5,919 nucleotides of DNA from Chloroflexota bacterium. Lineage in GTDB: Bacteria; Chloroflexota; Anaerolineae; Aggregatilineales; UBA3940. Positions within the stretch are counted from its first letter, which is position 1. Each line of letters opens with the position of its first letter. The position numbers and the translations under genes are program-made. The notes under the pieces are model-generated. The model made no database searches. It saw only the letters and a list, made by a program, of their open reading frames with translations, and was not told where the DNA came from. This document shows positions 1-5,919 of the stretch, one piece after another. The stretch covers positions 1 to 5,919 of the forward strand of contig JAHEME010000211.1 of NCBI GenBank assembly GCA_024643825.1, written 5' to 3'.

Positions 1-3000
1 TAAATGAAAACATACTACCTTTGCCTGGCTCACTGGTCACAGAGACCTGACCGCTGTGCTTCTCCACCACCTGTTTGACAATCGTAAGACCCAGGCCAAG
101 CCCGTTGTAGGAACGGGTGGTGCTGCCATCTACCTGATAGAAGCGCCGCCAGATCTTCGGTAAATCTTCTTCTGGAATACCGATACCCTGATCAGCCACA
201 TCAACTTGAAGAGCATGACCGATATCGTGAATAGAAACCGTTACTGTACTCTCTCTGGGGGAAAACTTAATTGCGTTTGCCAGCAGCCCCTCAAATACCT
301 GAAGAATGCGTTCTTCATCACCGTTCACAGGGGGCAGCATATCAGGGATGTCAGTAGCAAATTCGATGCCGTGTTTTTTTGCTTCCAGGGCCATTGATGC
401 GAGCGCGGAGGTTGCCAGTTGACCAAGATCGACTTCCGCCATCTCGAAATACTCGTTCACAATGTGTTGAACAGACAGAATATCATTGACCATGCGATTG
501 AGCAGGCGCGACTGGATGCTCATAATTTCGAGCACATGCTCCTGTTCTTCATTGATCTCGCCCAGGTCACCCGCAAGCAGCATATCGGTGTATCCGATCA
601 CCGGGCCAAGCGGTGTCCGAAGTTCGTGTGATATGTTCTGGATCATCTCATCGGTTGTCCGATCTGCTTCGCGCAAATCGTTGTAGGCGGCTTCCAACTG
701 GGCGGCACGCCGTGCAAGCGCGGAATACAGCCGCCCATTTTCCAGAGCACTGCCAACTACATTGGCAATTGCCTGTGCCAGCGACAATTCGTTCTCTGTG
801 AATACGCGTCGCGCATCCATATCAATCAGTTGAACCAGGCCGATTGCTTCTCCATGCGCGATGAGAGGGGCCATCAGCATAGAACCAGAATCCAACGGGG
901 GGATGGTCTTGTGATCGCCAGGGGATAGCTGATCTTCGCCTATATTAATGGCGATAGCCGTACGCTCCATCAAGGCGACGCGGCAGAGGCTGGTCGCATC
1001 CAGCAGAGAGTTATCTCCCTGACCAATCGGCCAGACGGCCCTGCCCATCTCAGAAACGATAGTCAGCGAATCAGCCTCTTGATCATAGGAAAGAATCTTG
1101 CACCAGGCAGTACCCGATACATCCAGAAGTTTTGTGTTTAATGGCTCCCAGAAAGACAGCCGATTCGGGACAGCATCTCCGGCAACCGCATTTTGCCAGC
1201 CCGTCAGTACCGCCTGACAGCGGTCAACGTCTGCTTCTGAAAAGATCAGGCGGCTTGATGCATGATACAACTCTACAACGCCATAGAGATGCCCATCAAG
1301 ATGAAGCGGGAAAGTTAATATCGACCAATACCCAGCATCCAACATCGATTGGCGGCGATCCGCTTCGACATTCCCTGCATCGATGCCAGTGAGGAACGGC
1401 TGCCCGGTCGCTAATGCCTCTCTTGTGAGTGAATAACCGTCCAGGGGAATCGATTTTCCCTGATCCTCCGGCCACATGACTTCTGCAACCTCTGCCAGTT
1501 TTACGAGGCTGTCATCGTCTGCTGACCACGAGGAAATGATGCACCAGGTCACATCAAGTGCCTGGATTAACTGTTGAGAGACGGTCTCTAGAACGGTTTC
1601 AATCGTGAGGGTTGACGAGGCCGCCTCACTCGCTTGAAGCAGCAGTGTCAGTTCCCGAACCTGCCGCTGCGTTTCTCCAAACAGGCTGGCGTTCTCAATC
1701 GCGATAGCGGCAGCGCGGGCTAACCCCTGGAGCGTTTCCAGATCATCAAAGGTGAATTTGCCTGGCTCTCCGGAGATTACTTCAACAACGCCCACCGCTT
1801 CTTCCTGAACGAGAAGGGGCACAGCGGCAATGGAGCGCGTGTCGATCCCGGTGCTTTGATTGATCTCTGGCAGAAATCGCTTCTCTTTCTGCATGTCTTC
1901 AACGAGCAGAGGCAGTTCCTCGCGGGCAACAAACCCTGCCACACTCTCTTCCATCGGAATACGAAGGCCTCGGAGGCGTGAGGCTTCCTCCCCTACTGCT
2001 GAGTGAAAGAAGAGTTGTTCCGAGTCAGGGGGGCGTAGAATGACACAGGCAATCGTTGCATCGAGGGCAAAGGACGCCTCATCCAGGATAATTTGCAAGG
2101 CTTCGTCGAGGGTCAAGGTGGAGTTAATTGCCCGCGAAGCGCGATTCAGAGCCGTTAGATGATGGCTCTGTTTTACCAGCATCTGCTCATTTGTCTTGCG
2201 TTCGCTGAGGTCTGCGAAAGCAAGGGCATGGGCAACCGGGGCCATGCCAGTGGGTTCGATGTGGCGGACGAGCACGGGATACGGATCACGATCTGGTCGA
2301 TAAAGATGAAGCTCTAACGACAGCGACTCGCCCAGTTGGGGGTCCTGGATCAAAGCTCTCAGCCGCTTCTGATGATCCGGGTGGCATAACTCTTCGACCC
2401 GCAGCCCCAGCAGTGAGTCAAGTGAACGGGTTGTAAGCGATGCCATTTGCTGGTTCGCCCATGTAATCTGTTGATTCTCGTCATAAACGATCAATCCATC
2501 GCTAACGGAATCAAGGAGCCAGGAAGATAGTGGTTTCTCAATCTGAGTAGACAGTCCCTGAACGGGGATGCTTTGGGCAAGACGCTGATTTTCCAGGGCT
2601 GCAGCCACGTAGTTGACCACGGCATCAAGCAATTGACGCCCATGCGTCGTTTCGATATCACGAGGCTCAATTGCACCTATTATAAGAATGCCCTGGATCA
2701 CATCTCCCAAACGAACTGGAACCATCGTGAGATAGTATAGATTCAGACTTTCGCAAGCTTTGGTGATGGGCTGGTAACCAGCCTCTCGAAGATTGCTCAG
2801 GGAAATATTGAAGCTGGCCTTTCCTTGCAGGGCAGTACGTGATATTACGTTGGAAGCACTTGATAGTGGAAGCGTGATACGCTGCTTTCCACCAGATGCA
2901 ATTTCGAGGAATCGGGTGGCAGCCGATTGCCCGGCAGTCGCTGCGATGGTCCCCTGTAACAGGGCTGACTGACTGCCATCCAGGGGGAGGAACCAGACTA

Positions 3001-3433
3001 TATTGGCTTGCAGAATCGTTAGCCCGGCATGAACTGCCTCTCGCAGAAATCGCTCACTTTGCCCCACATGGCGAGCGAATCGGGCCAGAAGCGAGGGGAT
3101 ACGCCGCCCCAGTTCCTCAAGGTTGATGGGCCGTACCAGGATTTCATTTCCTGTAAGTCTGAGGGCCTCTTCTGCGAGATCGGCTCCGGCGATTAGTAGT
3201 ACTGGAATGTTTGACGTTGCCTGTTCTAACTGTAGCTGGCGGGCCGTTTCCAGCCCATCCATGCCGGGCATATCGGAATCTAGTAGAATGAGGTCAGGGT
3301 GCTGCTCATGGGCAATCTGCACGGCATCCACCCCACTCAGTGTTAGCAGCGCCTCATGATGATGCAAGTTTAGCCATTCACGCATAACTTGCAGGATTTC
3401 TAATTCATCGTCAACTACAAGAATTTTTGCCAT
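1..3433 (-). CDS. Receiver-GAF-PAS-GAF3 soluble sensor histidine kinase, 3' end cut by window
   Basis: Multidomain cytoplasmic histidine kinase; I translated the minus frame throughout and found no stop over 1144 codons. Domain order by residue: receiver 1-118 (DD at 8-9, phospho-acceptor D52 in LLDSDMPGMDG); GAF1 about 125-284; PAS about 303-415, ending in the usual ADLSERK; GAF2 about 425-584; GAF3 about 605-750; GAF4 about 768-902; a helical linker 900-930; HisKA with H936 in ISHELRTPL; HATPase with N box N1053 (NAIKFSP), G1 box DQGIGIP at 1081-1087, F box WRRFYQVD and G2 box GLGLGL at 1111-1116. The frame leaves the window at GSMFSF, normally within about ten residues of the end of this domain, so little is missing unless another domain follows. 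No transmembrane segment or signal peptide is visible, so it should sense internal signals. The receiver has Ile81 and Arg101 where Thr/Ser and Lys are usual. The start at 3433 gives the typical MAKILVVDDE; an in-frame ATG at 3445 adds four residues, with a TAG at 3458-3460 just upstream. Neither start has a clear Shine-Dalgarno. The ligands and the partner regulator are unknown. Confidence 0.95.
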   Translation of the reverse strand, partial: MAKILVVDDELEILQVMREWLNLHHHEALLTLSGVDAVQIAHEQHPDLILLDSDMPGMDGLETARQLQLEQATSNIPVLLIAGADLAEEALRLTGNEILVRPINLEELGRRIPSLLARFARHVGQSERFLREAVHAGLTILQANIVWFLPLDGSQSALLQGTIAATAGQSAATRFLEIASGGKQRITLPLSSASNVISRTALQGKASFNISLSNLREAGYQPITKACESLNLYYLTMVPVRLGDVIQGILIIGAIEPRDIETTHGRQLLDAVVNYVAAALENQRLAQSIPVQGLSTQIEKPLSSWLLDSVSDGLIVYDENQQITWANQQMASLTTRSLDSLLGLRVEELCHPDHQKRLRALIQDPQLGESLSLELHLYRPDRDPYPVLVRHIEPTGMAPVAHALAFADLSERKTNEQMLVKQSHHLTALNRASRAINSTLTLDEALQIILDEASFALDATIACVILRPPDSEQLFFHSAVGEEASRLRGLRIPMEESVAGFVAREELPLLVEDMQKEKRFLPEINQSTGIDTRSIAAVPLLVQEEAVGVVEVISGEPGKFTFDDLETLQGLARAAAIAIENASLFGETQRQVRELTLLLQASEAASSTLTIETVLETVSQQLIQALDVTWCIISSWSADDDSLVKLAEVAEVMWPEDQGKSIPLDGYSLTREALATGQPFLTGIDAGNVEADRRQSMLDAGYWSILTFPLHLDGHLYGVVELYHASSRLIFSEADVDRCQAVLTGWQNAVAGDAVPNRLSFWEPLNTKLLDVSGTAWCKILSYDQEADSLTIVSEMGRAVWPIGQGDNSLLDATSLCRVALMERTAIAINIGEDQLSPGDHKTIPPLDSGSMLMAPLIAHGEAIGLVQLIDMDARRVFTENELSLAQAIANVVGSALENGRLYSALARRAAQLEAAYNDLREADRTTDEMIQNISHELRTPLGPVIGYTDMLLAGDLGEINEEQEHVLEIMSIQSRLLNRMVNDILSVQHIVNEYFEMAEVDLGQLATSALASMALEAKKHGIEFATDIPDMLPPVNGDEERILQVFEGLLANAIKFSPRESTVTVSIHDIGHALQVDVADQGIGIPEEDLPKIWRRFYQVDGSTTRSYNGLGLGLTIVKQVVEKHSGQVSVTSEPGKGSMFSF

Positions 3434-3516
3434 GGAACGATTCATGTGCCGGGGAGGCTACTGCCCAACCAGCACTCGTGAGTATGCCTTTCTGAAAACA
3501 TCCGCCCATAGAATAC

Positions 3517-3546
3517 AGTATACCGGATGGTTCAGATAGGAGTAAA
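3517..3546 (-). promoter_or_regulatory. Candidate promoter for the histidine kinase
   Basis: Read on the minus strand, TTTACT (3546-3541, four of six matches to TTGACA) is followed after 18 bp by TATACT (3522-3517, five of six matches to TATAAT). Transcription would begin near 3510, leaving a leader of about 65-80 bases before the kinase start. This is a consensus match only; the -35 is weak and the sigma factors of this organism are unknown. Confidence 0.4.
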
Positions 3547-3668
3547 TGTTGAATCATCAGGGACTGTAATCCAATTGAAGCGGTTTTCGTCTCTGCGAAA
3601 CAGAGGTTCTTTAGAATTGTAGGGTTTTTGTATGTTTTGGCACAGAGGAAGCATTGCGCGGATTGTGG

Positions 3669-3697
3669 TTGACAGGGTGCGTAATCAGGGGTAGTAT
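3669..3697 (+). promoter_or_regulatory. Promoter of the tetR-ABC exporter operon
   Basis: A perfect TTGACA (3669-3674) is separated by the ideal 17 bp from TAGTAT (3692-3697, four of six matches to TATAAT). The expected transcription start is near 3704, about 43 bases before the tetR start codon. The palindromic operator begins two bases after the -10 element and covers this start point, which supports reading the promoter and operator as one repressible unit. It is sigma-70 type by consensus; no experiment is implied. Confidence 0.7.
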
Positions 3698-3698
3698 A

Positions 3699-3716
3699 TG
3701 AACGAACGTTCATTCA
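3699..3716 (+). promoter_or_regulatory. Probable TetR operator (18-bp palindrome)
   Basis: The sequence TGAACGAACGTTCATTCA is an 18-bp palindrome centred between 3707 and 3708, with a single mismatched pair (C3703 against A3712). A shifted reading, ATGAACG-AA-CGTTCAT at 3698-3713, is a perfect 7-bp inverted repeat with a 2-bp spacer. Sites of the form TGAAnGAA..TTCnTTCA are common for TetR-family repressors. It lies over the predicted transcription start, just upstream of a tetR gene, so autorepression by steric block is the natural inference. Confidence 0.75.
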
Positions 3717-3746
3717 CATAACAGGGAAACTCCATAGGCCCATAGT

Positions 3747-4382
3747 ATGGACAGCACTTCGCTAAATCGAGGGGAACAGACACGAAAGTTGATTCTTGAT
3801 GCGGCGGAGCGGCTGTTCCTCACAAATGGCTTCAATGGTACAAGCATGCGCCAGATCGCGAGGGAGGCAGGCAACCTGGCGGTTGGCGGGATCTACAATC
3901 ACTTTGCCAGCAAAGAAGCGATTTTTGAAGCCCTGCTGGAAGTTCGTGCTCCCTATCAAGAGATTTTCCAGACCTTAGAAATCCTCGATGGCAAAGATGG
4001 CCCTGAACTGATTCGAAATGTTGTTCCCTATATCAAGACTGTCATCATGAACAATGCGACGTTTTTTGGCCTATTAATGATTGATGTTCGTGAATTTGAC
4101 GGGAACACCATGCGTAGCTTATTAGGGGCAATCATCCCCAATGCTCTCCAATTTGCGCATCGGGTGCAGGCTCTGGGGGGGCTGCGCGAATCGATCTCTG
4201 AGATTATGTTGGTGCGAGCACTTGTTATTTTTCTTTCTGGCTACATCCTCACGGATATGATCGCTTTTTCTGCGGGGCGAGTCCTACCAGTTGCAGATGT
4301 GCCCACCGGGGATGAATTCTGGCAAAAGCCAATCCTTGATATGTTTCTATATGGCATTGCGGCTGAAGGGTCTGACCGATGA
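3747..4382 (+). CDS. TetR/AcrR-family transcriptional repressor
   Basis: A 211-residue DNA-binding regulator, normal length for the family. The N-terminal TetR domain spans about residues 11-60: helix 1 (TRKLILDAAERLFLTNGF), helix 2 (SMRQIAREAG), and recognition helix with GGIYNHF at 47-53 followed by SKEAIFEALL. The turn between helices 2 and 3 (NLAV, 43-46) is one residue longer than the usual AGVSKGTLYHHF spacing. The C-terminal part, about 65-205, is helical and hydrophobic, as expected for the ligand-binding and dimerisation domain, and is not diagnostic of a ligand. Upstream are a promoter and a palindromic operator, so it probably represses itself and the exporter genes behind it. Its TGA (4380-4382) overlaps the permease ATG. 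The ribosome site is poor: AGG at 3736-3738, 8 bases before the ATG. It is comparable in role to E. coli CecR, but orthology is not established. Confidence 0.93.
   Translation: MDSTSLNRGEQTRKLILDAAERLFLTNGFNGTSMRQIAREAGNLAVGGIYNHFASKEAIFEALLEVRAPYQEIFQTLEILDGKDGPELIRNVVPYIKTVIMNNATFFGLLMIDVREFDGNTMRSLLGAIIPNALQFAHRVQALGGLRESISEIMLVRALVIFLSGYILTDMIAFSAGRVLPVADVPTGDEFWQKPILDMFLYGIAAEGSDR
4366..4382 (+). promoter_or_regulatory. Ribosome binding site and ATGA start/stop overlap
   Basis: AAGGG at 4366-4370 lies 8 bases before the permease ATG (4379-4381), inside the last codons of tetR. The ATG shares bases with the tetR TGA (ATGA), the classic arrangement for translational coupling. It fixes the permease start and argues that regulator and permease are made from one transcript. 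Confidence 0.7.
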
Positions 4383-5485
4383 CAATCTCTCGTACGCTGG
4401 CAGTGATGCGAAAAGAGTTCATTCACATCGTGCGAGACCCAGGTACGTTAGTGTTGATCTTCCTGATCCCAATCATCCAGATGGTGCTTCTAGGGTACTC
4501 GGCTCGCACCGATGTAGATAACATTGCCCTCGCAATCCTGGATGCCGATCACAGCAATGCCAGCCGCGATCTGGTAAGTGCCTACGAATCCACCTCCTAT
4601 TTTCAGATTACAAACTATGTAGAGAATGAAACTGCGCTTGAATCGCTGCTGGATCGTGGCGAAGCACGCGCGGGCCTGATCATCCCCATAGACTACAGCC
4701 AGAATCTGCAAAGTGGTGATCTGGCTCAGGTGGGCTTTGTCATCGATGGATCAGACCCCACCGTGGCAGCGAGTGCACTGGCTGCGGCGGTACAAACAGG
4801 GCAGGCGCAGTCGGTGAAGCTCAATGTAGGCTTTCGCCGTCGAGGGCTGGAAGTGCGCCCAACTGTATGGTATAACCCCGGTCTTGAGAGCGTAAACTAT
4901 ATGATTCCTGCCCTGATGGGCTTGATTCTTCAGTTTCTGGCGACCCTCGTGACCTCGATGGCAATTGTCCGGGAACGAGAACGGGGCACGATGGAGCAGC
5001 TTATTGTGACACCCATCCGCCCGATGGAATTGATCCTTGGAAAGACAGTTCCTTATATCGCGCTCTCGCTGTTTGATTTTGTGGAAGTCCTGGTAATCGG
5101 GGTAGTTTGGTTCGGGGTCCCGATTAATGGGAGTGTCTGGCTGTTGTTGGGGCTATCCTCGCTATTCCTGCTGGGCGCGCTGGGGATTGGTATTCTGATT
5201 TCGACGGTTGCGCACACGCAGCAGGAAGCAATGCTAATGAGTTTTCTTTTCCTGATGCCCTCCATTTTTCTCTCTGGATTCTTCTTCCCGCTCGAAGCCA
5301 TGCCGCAGGTATTGCAGCTATTAAGCTATGTGGTTCCGCTGAGGTACATGCTTATTATTGTGCGTGGGATTGTCCTTAAGGGAATCGGGTTGGGGCCGCT
5401 GCAAAGCGAGGTGCTGATCCTGGCTGGTTTTTGTATGCTGATCTTACTCATGGCAGCACGGCGCTTCCGCAAGAGTTTGGATTGA
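4379..5485 (+). CDS. ABC-2 type transporter permease (YbhR/YbhS/YhhJ-like)
   Basis: A 368-residue inner-membrane subunit of an ABC exporter, typical length for the ABC2_membrane_3 group. A short cytoplasmic amphipathic stretch (KEFIHIVRDP, 12-21) precedes TM1 at about 22-41. A soluble extracytoplasmic domain of about 125 residues (about 43-170) follows; such a domain between TM1 and TM2 is characteristic of this group. Five more hydrophobic segments lie at about 173-197, 223-248, 252-277, 283-305 and 340-360. The family motif RERERGTMEQLIVTPI (198-213), followed by ELILGK, sits in the loop after TM2 and is the expected contact with the ATPase. The protein ends in a basic tail (RRFRKSLD). Its start overlaps the tetR stop and the ATPase begins 13 bases after its stop, so all three look like one operon. 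The substrate cannot be read from sequence: homologues are linked to drug, bile-salt or lipid export, so efflux is inferred. A second permease may follow outside the window. Confidence 0.92.
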   Translation: MTISRTLAVMRKEFIHIVRDPGTLVLIFLIPIIQMVLLGYSARTDVDNIALAILDADHSNASRDLVSAYESTSYFQITNYVENETALESLLDRGEARAGLIIPIDYSQNLQSGDLAQVGFVIDGSDPTVAASALAAAVQTGQAQSVKLNVGFRRRGLEVRPTVWYNPGLESVNYMIPALMGLILQFLATLVTSMAIVRERERGTMEQLIVTPIRPMELILGKTVPYIALSLFDFVEVLVIGVVWFGVPINGSVWLLLGLSSLFLLGALGIGILISTVAHTQQEAMLMSFLFLMPSIFLSGFFFPLEAMPQVLQLLSYVVPLRYMLIIVRGIVLKGIGLGPLQSEVLILAGFCMLILLMAARRFRKSLD

Positions 5486-5498
5486 GTGCTGGCAAACC

Positions 5499-5919
5499 AT
5501 GATGAATTCTAATCACTCCAATGAGGTCATAATCGAGACGAAGGGCTTGCGGCGTGAATTCGGCAGAGGGCGCATCGCAGCGGTGGATGATCTCGACATG
5601 ACGATCTACAAAGGCGAAATCTTTGGGTTGGTTGGTCCGGATGGTTCCGGCAAGACAACCACCCTTCGCCTGCTCTCTGCCATAATGGACCCTACAGACG
5701 GTACGGTTACGGTCGCGGGCTACGATACGGTCAAAAATGCGGAAGAGATCAAAACACACATCGGGTATATGGCCCAGATATTCAGCCTGTACCGCGATCT
5801 CTCGGTGATCGAGAATCTGAACTTCTTTGCTGATGTGTATGGTGTGACTGGAAACGTGCGCAAAGAGCGCATTGAACGGCTGTTGGATTTTGCGCGGCTC
5901 GGTGGGGAGTTCCGTAAAC
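5499..5919 (+). CDS. ABC transporter ATP-binding protein, N-terminal part (cut by window)
   Basis: The first 140 codons of the nucleotide-binding subunit that should power the preceding permease. The fold opens with a beta-strand (VIIETKGLRREFG) and AAVDDLDMTIYKGEIFGLVG, then Walker A GPDGSGKT at 46-53 (catalytic Lys52), and DPTDGTVTVAGYD at 64-76. The Q loop has Gln93 in YMAQIFSLYRDLSVIENL, closely resembling the FSLYxDLTVxENL stretch of YbhF-type export ATPases; the GPDG form of Walker A points the same way. The window ends just before the expected LSGG signature, Walker B and H loop, so completeness cannot be judged, nor whether a second ATPase domain is fused as in YbhF. The start may be either of two adjacent ATGs (5499 or 5502); no strong Shine-Dalgarno is seen, so translation may rely on coupling to the permease, 13 bases away. 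A GTG nearer the permease stop (5486) is out of frame. Confidence 0.93.
   Translation, partial: MMNSNHSNEVIIETKGLRREFGRGRIAAVDDLDMTIYKGEIFGLVGPDGSGKTTTLRLLSAIMDPTDGTVTVAGYDTVKNAEEIKTHIGYMAQIFSLYRDLSVIENLNFFADVYGVTGNVRKERIERLLDFARLGGEFRK

Larger units (their letters stand above)
3434..3746. other. Divergent intergenic region between kinase and tetR
   Basis: About 313 bases without a convincing gene. The kinase reads away to the left and the TetR operon to the right, so both sets of expression signals must lie here. The right end holds a strong plus-strand promoter and a palindromic operator; the left part holds a weaker minus-strand promoter. The middle, about 3550-3660, shows only AT-rich stretches and a 5-bp hairpin. 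A minus-strand frame that stays open across the region (3411-3713) has no recognisable content and overlaps the kinase start, so I do not call it. Confidence 0.8.

Noticed and set aside
206..1392. Several short plus-strand open frames opposite the kinase
   Set aside because: They are antisense shadows of the kinase, whose minus frame carries complete GAF, HisKA and HATPase motifs over the same bases.
3538..3569. AGGAG followed by a 7-codon plus-strand frame (MLNHQGL)
   Set aside because: It lies well upstream of the predicted tetR transcription start, with no plus-strand promoter before it, and so short a frame is expected by chance; the AGGAG also overlaps the spacer of the candidate kinase promoter.
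3591..3605. Small hairpin CTCTG-CGAAA-CAGAG as a possible terminator
   Set aside because: The stem is only five base pairs, there is no run of T directly after it, and no gene ends nearby because the flanking genes are divergent.
3411..3713. Minus-strand 100-codon open frame covering the intergenic region
   Set aside because: It overlaps both the kinase start and the tetR promoter/operator, its translation shows no domain or consistent composition, and it has no clear ribosome site.
5448..5759. Minus-strand 103-codon frame over the permease end and ATPase start
   Set aside because: It is the shadow of two well-supported plus-strand genes, including the Walker A region, and has no recognisable content of its own.
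1..5919. CRISPR arrays, tRNA or rRNA genes, insertion sequences and other mobile elements
   Set aside because: No regular repeat-spacer pattern, no tRNA-like cloverleaf, no transposase-like protein and no flanking inverted repeats were seen by eye on either strand.

Overview
The window looks like bacterial chromosome of moderate GC, with no mobile element, RNA gene or CRISPR array that I could see. The style of the proteins suggests a Chloroflexota-type organism (for example Anaerolineae or relatives): a very long soluble receiver-GAF-PAS-GAF-GAF-GAF histidine kinase, and a TetR regulator with a GGIYNHF recognition helix next to an ABC-2 exporter. This taxonomic guess is an inference and is not proven by any marker gene here.

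Layout. Positions 1-3433 (minus strand) are one uninterrupted reading frame of at least 1144 codons. It encodes a cytoplasmic sensor histidine kinase that begins with a response-regulator receiver domain and runs off the left edge close to the end of its ATPase domain. Positions 3434-3746 are a divergent intergenic region. It holds a candidate minus-strand promoter for the kinase, a good plus-strand promoter (TTGACA, 17 bp, TAGTAT), and an 18-bp near-perfect palindrome lying over the predicted transcription start. Positions 3747-4382 (plus) encode a TetR/AcrR-family repressor. Its stop codon overlaps the start of an ABC-2 type permease (4379-5485), which is followed after 13 bp by an ABC ATPase (5499 to the right edge, cut before the signature motif).

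How the genes work together. The right half reads as a self-regulated export operon: TetR is expected to bind the palindrome, repress its own transcript and with it the permease and ATPase, and be released by a ligand that is probably related to the exported compound. The arrangement recalls E. coli CecR with YbhFSR, but here the permease directly follows the regulator and no membrane-fusion gene lies between them. The kinase is divergently transcribed; a functional link to the exporter is possible but unsupported beyond position.

Nothing here clearly amounts to a new kind of system. The points most worth a second look are the receiver domain of the kinase, which lacks two of the usual switch residues, the apparent tandem duplication of its last two GAF domains, and the well-formed TetR operator.
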